From Mycolicibacterium sp. CBMA 234 (GTDB lineage Bacteria > Actinomycetota > Actinomycetes > Mycobacteriales > Mycobacteriaceae), in contig NZ_MPKW01000026.1 of the NCBI RefSeq assembly GCF_009729415.1, positions 41,898 through 105,897 on the forward strand: a DNA stretch of 64,000 nt, in the 5' to 3' direction. Below the pieces are notes generated by a model. The model made no database searches and was not told the origin of the DNA. It worked only from the letters and a program-made list of their open reading frames with translations. A program made the translations under genes and the position numbers. Positions within the stretch are counted from its first letter, which is position 1. Every line of letters starts with the position of its first letter. Below, piece after piece: positions 1-7,974 of this stretch.

Positions 1-492
1 ACGCTCATCATCCTGTTCTGCTCGCTGGGTATCGGGAACACGCTGCGGATCACGCTGGTCGATCCGCACTCGCCAACGGCTGTGGTGGACAGCAACTTTC
101 GGCTCGCGGCTCTCGGGTTGATGGTCTACACGGCGTCGTTCGTGTGCGAGACGGTGCGCTCGGGCATCAACACCGTGCCTCTGGGCCAGGCCGAAGCCGC
201 GCGCTCGTTGGGCCTGAGCTTCGGACAGAACCTGCGAATCATCTTGCTGCCGCAGGCTTTTCGCGCGGTGATCAATCCGCTGGGCTCGGTACTGATCGCG
301 CTGGTGAAGAACACCACCATCGCGTCGGCGATCGGCGTGGCCGAGGCGGCGCTGCTGATGAAGGAGATGATCGAGAACACCGCGGCGCTGCTGGCGGTCG
401 GTTCGATCTTCGCTGCTGGTTTCGTGGTTCTGACATTGCCGTTGGGGCTGTTGTTCAGTTGGTTGGGTAAGCGATACGCGGTGATCCGATGA
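1..492 (+). CDS. gluC: Amino-acid ABC transporter permease (GluC-like), 5' truncated by window edge
   Basis: This is the C-terminal 163 residues of an inner-membrane permease; the reading frame is open from base 1, so the start lies outside the window. It carries the permease cytoplasmic loop, seen as GQAEAARSLGLSFGQ followed by LRIILLPQAFRAVINP, and flanking hydrophobic helices. The family (HisM/GlnP type) forms the membrane channel of polar amino-acid importers with a second permease, an ATPase and a binding protein. Its stop overlaps the ATG of the next permease (ATGA), so the two are translationally coupled. The assignment to the glutamate system rests on position beside recX, as in the Corynebacterium gluABCD locus; the substrate itself is inferred. 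Confidence 0.82.
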   Translation, partial: TLIILFCSLGIGNTLRITLVDPHSPTAVVDSNFRLAALGLMVYTASFVCETVRSGINTVPLGQAEAARSLGLSFGQNLRIILLPQAFRAVINPLGSVLIALVKNTTIASAIGVAEAALLMKEMIENTAALLAVGSIFAAGFVVLTLPLGLLFSWLGKRYAVIR

Positions 493-1370
493 CGACATCT
501 TCTGTCCTTTACGACGCCCCGGGGCCGCGCGCGCAGCGCCGCAACCGGCTGTTCGCCGCGGTCATCGTCGCCGTGATCGTCGCGATGGGCGCCTGGGTGT
601 TGTGGCAGTTCGCGTCCAAAGGCCAACTGACCGAAGCAAAGTGGCACCCGTTCCTGACCGCGAACCTGTGGACGACGTACGTGCTGCCCGGCGCAATCGG
701 CACGCTGACGGCCGCTGTCGTCTCGATCGTGCTGGCCCTGGTGCTGGGTCTGGCGTTGGGGATGGGCCGGTTGTCGGAGGCCCGCGCGGTCCGGTGGGCA
801 TGCTCGGTGGTGGTCGAGTTCTTCCGCGCCGTCCCAGTGCTGATCATGATGTTGTTCGCGTACTTCCTGTTCGCGCTCTATGACGTCTTCCCGTCACGGC
901 AGTTGGCGCTGGCCGGTGTGATCACCGGGCTGACGTTGTACAACGGCGCGGTGATCGCGGAGATCGTGCGCGCCGGGGTGTACGCACTGCCCCGCGGACA
1001 GCGCGAAGCTGCCGTCGCGCTGGGACTGCGACCCGGCCAGACGTTGCGCCTGATCCTGCTCCCCCAGGCCGTCACGTCCATGCTGCCGGTGCTGGTGTCG
1101 CAGATGGTCGTCGTGCTCAAGGACACCGCGATCGGCTACCAGATCACCTTCGTCGAGATGGTCCGGCAGGGCACCAATATCGGTGCGGCATATGGCAATT
1201 ACATCCCGGCGCTGATGGTGATCGCCGCATTGATGATCAGCCTCAACTTCGCGCTGTCGACGCTGGCCACCCGGCTGGAGGCCCGGCTACGCCAGTCTCG
1301 GCGCGGTCCCGCTCCGCTGCCGGCGCAAGCCGCGGTTCAGGAGGACGCGCCGGGTACGCCGGCGGTCTGA
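489..1370 (+). CDS. gluD: Amino-acid ABC transporter permease GluD-like
   Basis: This 293-residue permease is the partner of the upstream one. It has an N-terminal membrane helix (about residues 20-40), then four or five more, and the EAA-type loop GQREAAVALGLRPGQ (about residues 170-185) that docks the ATPase. The C-terminal 30 residues are Pro/Ala/Arg-rich and probably cytoplasmic. It starts within the ATGA overlap with gluC. Its 3' end overlaps the convergent TetR gene by 34 bp. Family knowledge supports uptake of glutamate or a related amino acid. The specificity is not visible in the sequence. Confidence 0.85.
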   Translation: MTTSSVLYDAPGPRAQRRNRLFAAVIVAVIVAMGAWVLWQFASKGQLTEAKWHPFLTANLWTTYVLPGAIGTLTAAVVSIVLALVLGLALGMGRLSEARAVRWACSVVVEFFRAVPVLIMMLFAYFLFALYDVFPSRQLALAGVITGLTLYNGAVIAEIVRAGVYALPRGQREAAVALGLRPGQTLRLILLPQAVTSMLPVLVSQMVVVLKDTAIGYQITFVEMVRQGTNIGAAYGNYIPALMVIAALMISLNFALSTLATRLEARLRQSRRGPAPLPAQAAVQEDAPGTPAV

Positions 1371-1957
1371 GGCGTTCCAGGCCAGGCGCGCAGGGCCTGA
1401 TCGGCGACTGCGTGCAGTTCGTCGCGGTCAGCGCCGCCGTTGGCCTGCACCGCCAGGCCCTGACAGACCGCCCCGATCCAGCGCGCCAACAGCTTCGGAT
1501 CTGCTCCGGGTAATTCGCCCACCAGCTGGGCGACCCTGAACCGCTCAGCCAGCTCGGCAATGCCGTCCTCACGAAACTGGGCCAGTTCAGCGCGCAACTC
1601 TGTTGCCTCATCACCGGCCGCGAGCGCACTCTGCACCAACAGGCATCCGCGCGGACCCGCCGTCCCGGACGACGCATCGACCGCGCCGTGCACCGTGGCG
1701 TAGGCGGTATCCCACGCGGTCGGCAGTGCGAGCGCACGTTCTGCGTAGCCGCCGGGCCCAGCCTGGTAGCGCCGCACGGTGGCACGGAAGAGGTCTGCCT
1801 TGGAACCGTATTCGGAGTACAGGCTGCGGCGGTTGACGCCGGTTGCATCGGTGAGATCGCTGATGGATACGCCGTCGTAGCCGTGGGCCCAGAACAGCCG
1901 CATCGCGGTGTCGAGGACCTGCTCCGGGTCGAATTCGCGGGGCCTGCCGATTGCCAT
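1337..1957 (-). CDS. TetR-family repressor, divergent to an SDR gene
   Basis: This 206-residue protein begins MAIGRPREFDPEQVL. The N-terminal helix-turn-helix covers about residues 10-55 (ISDLTDATGVNRRSLYSEYG), followed by a ligand-binding alpha-helical domain with the Cys at PRGCLL typical of the C-terminal TetR_C subfamily. The start at 1957 is chosen because a strong AGGAGG (minus strand, 1962-1967) sits 4-5 bases upstream; a longer reading to 1984 lacks this. A perfect 12-bp dyad in the gap to the divergent SDR is the probable operator, so it probably represses itself and that gene. The inducer is unknown. Confidence 0.85.
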   Translation of the reverse strand: MAIGRPREFDPEQVLDTAMRLFWAHGYDGVSISDLTDATGVNRRSLYSEYGSKADLFRATVRRYQAGPGGYAERALALPTAWDTAYATVHGAVDASSGTAGPRGCLLVQSALAAGDEATELRAELAQFREDGIAELAERFRVAQLVGELPGADPKLLARWIGAVCQGLAVQANGGADRDELHAVADQALRAWPGTPQTAGVPGASS

Positions 1958-2033
1958 CGACCCTCCTGTTGTGATCCGGGCCACAGTTCGGAATGAACCC
2001 TCGCGATAGCCGCTTGTCCTGAGCGTACTTAGT

Positions 2034-2045
2034 AACCGATCGGTT
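2034..2045. promoter_or_regulatory. TetR operator candidate AACCGATCGGTT
   Basis: A perfect 12-bp palindrome lies between the divergent TetR gene (start 1957) and the SDR gene (start 2077), 31 bp before the SDR start. Size, symmetry and location fit an operator of the adjacent TetR repressor. Binding is inferred. Confidence 0.6.
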
Positions 2046-2076
2046 CGAAAGAATCATTCCACGACTTGGAGAGCTC

Positions 2077-2832
2077 ATGAGCACCACTTCAGACACCGCA
2101 CTGACAGGCCGGCGCGCACTGGTCACCGGCGGTTCCCGCGGCATCGGCGCCGCGACGGTACGCAGGCTGGCGGCCGACGGCGCGGCGGTCGCCTTCACCT
2201 ACCAGTCGTCGCCCGATGCCGCGCAGGATCTGGTCGACGAACTCGAGGCAACCGGCGCAACGGTGGTCGCGATCAAGGCCGACAGCACCGATGCGCTGGC
2301 CGTCGCAGCCGCCGTGGACGAAACCGTCGAGCGGCTCGGCGGCCTGGACATTCTGGTCAACAACGCCGGTGTCGCCCACGGCGCGCCGATCGAGACGTTC
2401 CCGTTGGACGAGTTCGACAGGTTGGTGGCAGTGAACGTCCGCGCGGTATTCGCAGCGATCCAGCGCGCCGTGCCCCATCTGGGCAACGGCGGCCGGATCA
2501 TCACCATCGGCAGCGTCAACGCCGATCGAGTGCCGAACGCCGGCTTCTCGGTGTACGCGCTGACCAAAGCCGCCGTCGCCGGGCTCACCCGAGGACTGGT
2601 GCGCGAACTCGGCCCGCGCGGCATCACCGTCAACACGATTCAGCCGGGCCCCATCGCCACCGACATGAACCCCGACGAGGGCGCATTCGCCGACGAACTG
2701 CGCCCACTGATCGCGGTCGGCCACTACGGGCAGCCTGGCGACGTGGCCAGCGCGGTCGCCTATCTGGCCCACCCCGACGCCGGGTTCGTCACCGGTGTCA
2801 CCTGGAATATCGACGGTGGCTTCGTGATCTGA
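2077..2832 (+). CDS. Short-chain dehydrogenase/reductase (3-oxoacyl-ACP reductase-like)
   Basis: This classical SDR has 251 residues. It has the cofactor motif TGGSRGIG (about residues 17-24), the NNAG motif (about 90-93), the catalytic Ser region (IGSVNAD, about 145) and YALTK (about 158-162), and it ends in IDGGF like FabG-type enzymes. Such proteins reduce or oxidise carbonyl/hydroxyl groups with NAD(P)H; the substrate cannot be read from sequence. It is divergent from the TetR gene and follows its operator, so it is probably the regulated target. Confidence 0.85.
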   Translation: MSTTSDTALTGRRALVTGGSRGIGAATVRRLAADGAAVAFTYQSSPDAAQDLVDELEATGATVVAIKADSTDALAVAAAVDETVERLGGLDILVNNAGVAHGAPIETFPLDEFDRLVAVNVRAVFAAIQRAVPHLGNGGRIITIGSVNADRVPNAGFSVYALTKAAVAGLTRGLVRELGPRGITVNTIQPGPIATDMNPDEGAFADELRPLIAVGHYGQPGDVASAVAYLAHPDAGFVTGVTWNIDGGFVI

Positions 2833-2860
2833 CGCCGTAGGTCGACAGCCGTGCCCGCGA

Positions 2861-2880
2861 GGTTCACCCCCCAGTGAACC
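2861..2880. terminator. Hairpin after SDR gene
   Basis: GGTTCAC (2861-2867) and GTGAACC (2874-2880) form a perfect 7-bp stem with a 6-base loop, 28 bp after the SDR stop. No T-run follows, so it could be a weak terminator or an operator for the next gene. Confidence 0.35.
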
Positions 2881-2935
2881 CCGCGGCCGCGCACTTCGTG
2901 TCCCTAGTGAGAGGTCTACTCACCTGGGAGGCGTC

Positions 2936-3853
2936 ATGAGTGTCGCGATTCGCCCGTTGTCAGTGATTCCGTCTCCTGCACCGGGCGTCGCCGCCCTGAG
3001 CGCCACCTGTCTGGTGCTTGCCTCCGCGGCCATTCCCGCTGCCGCCACTCACCCTTTGACAATCGCATCGGCTGCGCCACCGTCGCCGACAGTCAGCCTC
3101 ACTGCACTGCCGTTTCCGCTCGACCTGATCAATCAGCAGGTGGTGTTCAACACGGGGCTGTTCGTCGATTGGATCACCACCGGTGCTGCGCTGTTCCAAC
3201 GCCAGACGCAGGTGCCCGGGAGTTTCGTGGCGGCCATCGGTAGTGGCACACCGCCGCTCACCGCCGCCGCACAAGCCCTGAGCACGGTAGCCGACATCGA
3301 GTTCGAAGCCGGACACGATCTGATCGGGTTCGCCCAAGACTTCGCGGACTTCCAGCTCCAGTTCCGGGCCACGACACTGTCGTTGTTCCCGCCATTCAAT
3401 GCAGGGCCCGGTCAACAGTTTGTCGTCGCCACCACGACATTCGGCCTCAACCTGGTGCAGGGCATCGCTGACTTCGCCAATGCCTTGGTCACGGCGGTGC
3501 AGCAGCTCACCCATGGCGCGCTGGGAACGCCACTGCCGGTCGCACCGCTCAAGATCAGCGCCGTTGCCGCCACCAGCATCCCGGTCATCACACCGAAAAC
3601 GCTACTGGGACAACAACAGTCAACCGTCAACACATTCAGTTCGACGCTGCCCAATGTCGGCAAGCCCATGAGCCAACACCCGCTCGGCGCCGTCACCAAC
3701 ACGGTCACCAGCACCGTGATCAATCCGCCGAAAGGCCATGGCTTCCAGACGCTTTCATTCCAGCCGCAGCAGTCCAACGGCAATGGACATCAAGGCAATG
3801 ACCATCAGTCCCAGAACCATCAATCCCCGAATAAGGGACCACACCACCACTAG
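2936..3853 (+). CDS. Secreted protein of unknown function with His/Asn/Gln-rich tail
   Basis: I do not recognise this 305-residue protein. A hydrophobic stretch at about residues 17-38 ending in Ala-rich sequence looks like a signal peptide or anchor. The middle (about 45-200) is Ala/Thr/Leu/Phe-rich with few charges. The last 30 residues are very rich in His, Asn, Gln and Gly and end GPHHH. GGAGG (2927-2931) supports the ATG at 2936. Its stop overlaps the recX stop: the palindrome CTAG at 3850-3853 supplies TAG on both strands. The tail suggests metal binding or low-complexity surface exposure, which is inference only. Confidence 0.7.
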   Translation: MSVAIRPLSVIPSPAPGVAALSATCLVLASAAIPAAATHPLTIASAAPPSPTVSLTALPFPLDLINQQVVFNTGLFVDWITTGAALFQRQTQVPGSFVAAIGSGTPPLTAAAQALSTVADIEFEAGHDLIGFAQDFADFQLQFRATTLSLFPPFNAGPGQQFVVATTTFGLNLVQGIADFANALVTAVQQLTHGALGTPLPVAPLKISAVAATSIPVITPKTLLGQQQSTVNTFSSTLPNVGKPMSQHPLGAVTNTVTSTVINPPKGHGFQTLSFQPQQSNGNGHQGNDHQSQNHQSPNKGPHHH

Positions 3854-4395
3854 ACCGCGCGACGCTGACGTTCCTGCGTGAGCCCCGTGCTGACCACATC
3901 GAAGGCCATGCCCTGGCCGTAACCACGACGCGCCAGCATCGCGACCAACCGCCGTGTCACCTTCATCTCATCTTCGAGGTTTTCCCGCCGCAGTTTGTTG
4001 GCGACGAGTTCCTCCGCGCGCACCCGCCACTCACCCGCATCGACGCTGTCCAGCGTCTCCGCGATCACCTCTGCATCGATACCCTTGGTCCGCAGCTCAG
4101 AAGCCAAGGCGCGCTTGCCTTTTCCTGCATTGGTACGGCGTTCCCGCACCCACTGCTCGGCGAAAGCCGCGTCGTCGACCAGACCGACCTCGGTGAGCCG
4201 GTCGAGCACCCGAGCACTGATGTCCTCGGGAAAGCCCCGCTTGGTCAACTGTGCCTCGAGTTCGGCCCGGCTCCGCGCTCGGGTGGTGAGCAGACGCAGG
4301 CACACATCCCGCGCCTGCTCCTCACGCCGAGGCGTATCGGCCGGCGTATCGGCCGACTCAGCCTTAGAAGTCGACCGGGGCGGGAAGGACGTCAT
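3850..4395 (-). CDS. recX: RecX, regulator of RecA
   Basis: RecX caps and inhibits RecA filaments. This 181-residue protein has the tandem three-helix repeats of the family, with EEQARDVCLRLLTTRARS near the N-terminus, then LTKRGFPEDI, VGLVDDAAFAEQWV and, near the end, RRLVAMLARRGYGQG. I chose the ATG at 4395 (MTSFPPRS), which lines up with the remembered M. tuberculosis start (MTVSCPPPS); an ATG four codons earlier is possible. The start lies inside recA, overlapping its 3' end by 32 bp, so the two are co-transcribed and probably translationally coupled. The 3' stop shares CTAG with the convergent gene. Confidence 0.95.
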   Translation of the reverse strand: MTSFPPRSTSKAESADTPADTPRREEQARDVCLRLLTTRARSRAELEAQLTKRGFPEDISARVLDRLTEVGLVDDAAFAEQWVRERRTNAGKGKRALASELRTKGIDAEVIAETLDSVDAGEWRVRAEELVANKLRRENLEDEMKVTRRLVAMLARRGYGQGMAFDVVSTGLTQERQRRAV

Positions 4396-5413
4396 CAGCC
4401 GCACCATCGGTCACCACGGCACCGATACCGAGCTTCTCTTTGATCTTCTTCTCGATCTCGTTGGCGGCATCCGCGTTCTGCAGCAAGTAGTTGCGGGCGT
4501 TCTCCTTGCCCTGTCCCAGCTGCTCGCCGTCGTAGGTGAACCACGAACCGGACTTGCGGATGAAGCCGTGCTCGACACCCATGTCGATGAGCGAGCCCTC
4601 TTTCGAGATGCCCTTGCCGTAGAGGATGTCGAACTCGGCCTGCTTGAACGGCGGCGCCACCTTGTTCTTCACGATCTTGACCCGGGTGCGGTTACCGACC
4701 GCGTCGGTGCCGTCCTTGAGCGTCTCGATGCGGCGCACGTCCAGACGCACCGAGGCGTAGAACTTCAAAGCCTTACCGCCCGTGGTGGTTTCGGGCGAGC
4801 CGAACATCACGCCGATCTTCTCGCGCAGCTGGTTGATGAAGATGGCGGTGGTGCCGGAGTTGTTCAGCGCACCGGTCATCTTGCGCAGCGCCTGACTCAT
4901 CAGGCGGGCCTGCAGACCGACGTGGCTGTCACCCATTTCGCCCTCGATCTCGGCGCGCGGCACCAGCGCGGCCACCGAGTCGATGACCAGGATGTCGATG
5001 GCGCCGGAGCGCACCAGCATGTCGGCGATCTCCAGGGCCTGCTCACCGGTGTCGGGCTGGGACACCAGCAAGGCGTCGGTGTCGACGCCGAGCTTCTTGG
5101 CGTAGTCGGGGTCCAGCGCATGCTCGGCGTCGATGAACGCCGCGATGCCGCCGGCGGCCTGAGCATTGGCCACCGCATGCAGGGCCACGGTGGTCTTACC
5201 CGAGGATTCCGGGCCGTAGATCTCGACGACGCGGCCACGCGGCAGACCGCCGATACCGAGGGCGACATCCAGTGCGATGGACCCGGTCGGGATGACCGAA
5301 ATCGGTTGGCGGGTCTCCTCTCCCAGCCGCATCACCGAGCCCTTGCCGAAGCTCTTGTCGATCTGTGCGAGCGCGAGTTCGAGTGCCTTCTCGCGATCCG
5401 GTGCCTGAGCCAT
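4364..5413 (-). CDS. recA: RecA recombinase, intein-free
   Basis: RecA drives homologous strand exchange and LexA self-cleavage. The 349 residues match the usual intein-less size. Walker A is GPESSGKTT (residues 67-75). LVIDSVAALVPRAEIEGE, the L2-loop region INQLREKIGVMFG and the acidic C-terminal tail are also present. There is no insertion where M. tuberculosis RecA carries its intein. Upstream lie an SOS box and a PafBC/RecA-NDp-type promoter. recX follows with a 32-bp overlap. Confidence 0.98.
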   Translation of the reverse strand: MAQAPDREKALELALAQIDKSFGKGSVMRLGEETRQPISVIPTGSIALDVALGIGGLPRGRVVEIYGPESSGKTTVALHAVANAQAAGGIAAFIDAEHALDPDYAKKLGVDTDALLVSQPDTGEQALEIADMLVRSGAIDILVIDSVAALVPRAEIEGEMGDSHVGLQARLMSQALRKMTGALNNSGTTAIFINQLREKIGVMFGSPETTTGGKALKFYASVRLDVRRIETLKDGTDAVGNRTRVKIVKNKVAPPFKQAEFDILYGKGISKEGSLIDMGVEHGFIRKSGSWFTYDGEQLGQGKENARNYLLQNADAANEIEKKIKEKLGIGAVVTDGAADDVLPAPVDF

Positions 5414-5470
5414 GGGTGATCTCCGTCCTCGTGGGTGTTCGTTGATCGGGTTTCCGATCGGTTGGCCGTG

Positions 5471-5493
5471 ACGCTAGATGAAGCCACCGACAA
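5471..5493 (-). promoter_or_regulatory. RecA-NDp (PafBC-type) promoter of recA
   Basis: On the minus strand TTGTCGGTG (5493-5485) is followed by 8 bases and TAGCGT (5476-5471). This fits the published RecA-NDp consensus TTGTCRGTG-N8-TANNNT of LexA-independent, PafBC-controlled DNA-damage promoters. It ends 57 bp upstream of the recA ATG. Confidence 0.8.
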
Positions 5494-5517
5494 GTTCCGC
5501 GAACTGAGATCAGAATA

Positions 5518-5533
5518 GCGAACAGATGTTCGA
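5518..5533 (-). promoter_or_regulatory. LexA (SOS) box of recA
   Basis: CGAACAGATGTTCG at 5519-5532 matches the mycobacterial SOS box (CGAAC-N4-GTTCG), flanked by A on the 3' side to give TTCGA. It lies 105 bp upstream of recA and beyond the RecA-NDp promoter, the same two-promoter order described for M. tuberculosis recA. Confidence 0.85.
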
Positions 5534-5619
5534 CTTCAAGCAGACACGCCGACCAATCGCCCATGGCGCGGCGAGTGATCTCCCGCCTCAGGCCAGGACG
5601 GCACAAAGTCGGCGGCCGG

Positions 5620-6414
5620 TTACAGGGACCGCTGACGCCGCAGGCCCAGCGTTCTCATCAGGGACAGCGCGCGCAGGCCGGCCGCCGGGGCCACGTCGGT
5701 GCCGCGCGCGATCAGACCGCGCCACCGCGGCACCACACGGAAAATCTGGTGAGAGGCCATCAGGTCCATGGCGGCTTGGGCGACGTCGTCTGCGGACAGC
5801 GGCTTGGGACCCGAAAACAGCAGGGCCGCACCGGGATCGTGGGTCGTCGCCGTGACCATCTGGGTATTCACCACGTCGGGACACAGCGCGCGGGCCCGGA
5901 TGGGAAGGCCGGCGCTGCGCAATTCACCCTCCAGCGAGGTGGTGTACGACAGCACCGCCGCCTTGCTCGCTGCGTACACCGCCAGCCCGGGCACCGGCGT
6001 CAGCGCCGAGATCGAGGCGATATTGAGGATGACGCCGCCGCCGGAACCCATGGCGTTGACCGCCGCTGCACAGCCCGCCATCATCCCGCGGACGTTGACG
6101 TCGAGGGTCTGGGTGACGTGCGCGGCCGACTGTTCCCACGAGTTGCCCGGGTGCAGCACACCGGCGTTGTTGACCCACACCGCGATCCGGCCCTGTTCGG
6201 CCGCATCAGCGGCGATGGCCTGATGACTCGCGACGTCGCGCACATCCTGGGCCACACCCCACGCACCGCGCCCGACGACCTCGGCGGCCCGCTGCGCGGC
6301 GTCCCCGTCGACGTCGGTGATCAGCACGCGGTGCCCTTGTGCGGCAAGGGCTTTGGCGATGGCCAAGCCGATCCCGCGGGCTGCTCCGGTGACGACGGCA
6401 ATGGTGGTGTTCAT
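5620..6414 (-). CDS. Short-chain dehydrogenase/reductase
   Basis: This is a 264-residue SDR with TGAARGIG (about residues 9-16), NNAG (about 82-85), the catalytic Ser region (NIASISAL, about 133) and YAASK (about 147-151). The C-terminal 40 residues are basic (RTLGLRRQRS), as in membrane-associated mycobacterial SDRs of the SDR/SadH type. Substrate unknown. It lies upstream of recA on the same strand, but recA has its own promoters in the 206-bp gap, so they are probably separate units. Confidence 0.8.
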   Translation of the reverse strand: MNTTIAVVTGAARGIGLAIAKALAAQGHRVLITDVDGDAAQRAAEVVGRGAWGVAQDVRDVASHQAIAADAAEQGRIAVWVNNAGVLHPGNSWEQSAAHVTQTLDVNVRGMMAGCAAAVNAMGSGGGVILNIASISALTPVPGLAVYAASKAAVLSYTTSLEGELRSAGLPIRARALCPDVVNTQMVTATTHDPGAALLFSGPKPLSADDVAQAAMDLMASHQIFRVVPRWRGLIARGTDVAPAAGLRALSLMRTLGLRRQRSL

Positions 6415-6533
6415 CGGCCTCTTCTCTTCGTGGGGTTCCCGAAGGAGGCTATGGGGCGGGGGCGGTGAACGCCATGTCGTCGCCCTACAAACACCGCGGC
6501 GCGAATAGTCGCGCGAGAACTAAAGAGCTCTGG

Positions 6534-6728
6534 TCACCACTGATCGCGCGGGACGTCAAAGTCCGCGCACAACGCCCGCCACACATCGCGGGGTTCGACG
6601 CCGGCCTCGATGGCTTGCGCCGGGGTACGTCCGCCGAGGACGGCCAGGACGTGGTCAGATATCAGTGCAGCACCGCGCGCCGCGCCGAACTGATCCTCGA
6701 TCAGCAGAGAGAATTCGGTCAGTCGCAC
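6534..6728 (-). CDS. DUF3046 protein
   Basis: This 64-residue protein begins MRLTEFSLLIEDQFG and contains GRTPAQAIEAGVEPRDVW, which I recognise as the actinobacterial DUF3046 family (Rv2738c type, encoded near recA in M. tuberculosis). It is soluble and helical, with function unknown. It starts 9 bp after the stop of the glycosyltransferase gene, so the two are probably one operon. I recall that the M. tuberculosis envelope-stress protein PspN ends in a DUF3046 domain; the pspN gene itself is not seen here. Confidence 0.8.
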   Translation of the reverse strand: MRLTEFSLLIEDQFGAARGAALISDHVLAVLGGRTPAQAIEAGVEPRDVWRALCADFDVPRDQW

Positions 6729-6737
6729 CGCAACAAC

Positions 6738-7913
6738 CTACTCAGCGCCGACGCCGAGCGCCGCACGGCACACGGCCACCGGGTCGGCGACGTCCGCTCC
6801 GCTGCGTCCGGCGCGTTGGGCCGCCGCCCGATAGCCCGGCGTCGACAGCACCTGGTCGACGGCCGCGGTCAGCGACTCTGCAGTCACCGGCCGGATCAAT
6901 TCACCACTGCCCTGCCGCACAACCCGATTGGCGATCTCCCACTGGTCTCCCCCGCCGGGCACCACTACCAGCGGCACCCCGGCCAGTAGCGTCTTGGACA
7001 CGATGCCGTGCCCGCTGCCACAGATCATCACGTCAGCGTGCGTCAGCAGTTCGTCCTGGCGGCCGAGCCCCACTGCGGCCCACGGCGGCACCGGACCGTC
7101 AGGACCGCGCAGCCGTGAGACCACGACGCGCGCACCGGAAGGCAACGTCTGCCCCGGGATCAATGCCTCCAGCGCCAGCTCGTCGAGGCCCTGCATGCCT
7201 GTCGTCGCCGTCGACGGCGCCACCACCACGACCGGCCCCGAGCCCGGCGGCAGGTCCAGCACCGCTGTCGTCGGCTCGAAGTGCAGCGGCCCGACGACCA
7301 CGGCTTCGGCCGGCCAGTCCGGACGCGGCACCTCCAGCTCGGGCAGCGTTGCGATCAACCGCCGCCCCGGCCCGGGATCGGTTGCGGGCAAGCCGATTCC
7401 GACGCGCGCCGCGGACCGCTGCCGATCCCCCTCACGGACCGAACGAGCCGTGAAGAACCGCAGCGTCGCGTCCCGCAGCCTGCCGCGCAGGCCGATCCCC
7501 GGCGCCAGGCCGCTGCCCAGCGGCGGCAGCCCTTTCGACGGCAGATACAGCGGATGCGGGGTCAACTCGACCCACGGCAGACCCAGCAGCTCGGCCGCCA
7601 TACCGCCACACACCGTGATGACGTCCGAGACCACCAGGTCGGGTGCCAGGTCCCGCAGCACCGGCACGTTGAGAACTGCCATCCGCGCGGCTCGCGCGTG
7701 AATCTTGGCGCCCGAATCGGCGTCGTCGTCGCCCTCCTCGGGGTCCAGCCCGAGCAACTCCTGCGCATCGATTCCGGCGTCCCGTGCGGTGTCCAGCCAC
7801 TGCCGACCGGTCAGCAGCACTGGTTCGTCGCCGGCCGCCAGAAAGCGCAGGCACAACGCGATCGCCGGAAAGGCATGGCCGGGATCGGGCCCGGCAACCA
7901 CGGCGACGCGCAT
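6738..7913 (-). CDS. GT-B glycosyltransferase-like protein (MGT/UGT type)
   Basis: This 391-residue protein resembles Rv2739c. The N-terminal half starts MRVAVVAGPDPGHAFPA, with a GH pair as in macrolide/UDP-glycosyltransferases. The C-terminal half has the nucleotide-sugar binding signature region: HADVMICGSGHG followed by LLAGVPLVVVPGGGDQWEIANR. The family transfers sugars to small lipophilic acceptors; donor and acceptor are unknown. It is divergent from the ephG-like gene (61-bp gap), and DUF3046 follows 9 bp downstream. Confidence 0.78.
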   Translation of the reverse strand: MRVAVVAGPDPGHAFPAIALCLRFLAAGDEPVLLTGRQWLDTARDAGIDAQELLGLDPEEGDDDADSGAKIHARAARMAVLNVPVLRDLAPDLVVSDVITVCGGMAAELLGLPWVELTPHPLYLPSKGLPPLGSGLAPGIGLRGRLRDATLRFFTARSVREGDRQRSAARVGIGLPATDPGPGRRLIATLPELEVPRPDWPAEAVVVGPLHFEPTTAVLDLPPGSGPVVVVAPSTATTGMQGLDELALEALIPGQTLPSGARVVVSRLRGPDGPVPPWAAVGLGRQDELLTHADVMICGSGHGIVSKTLLAGVPLVVVPGGGDQWEIANRVVRQGSGELIRPVTAESLTAAVDQVLSTPGYRAAAQRAGRSGADVADPVAVCRAALGVGAE

Positions 7914-7974
7914 CGGGTCACCCTGTCACACCGGCCCCTGCACACCGGCGGGTAGGCAGATTACGGTGGGGCGT

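Noticed and set aside
4364..5413. An intein within recA
   Set aside because: The frame is 349 residues with motifs in normal spacing; no insert is present.
3995..5419. A 474-residue plus-strand frame over recA-recX
   Set aside because: Antisense to recA and recX, with no recognisable domain.
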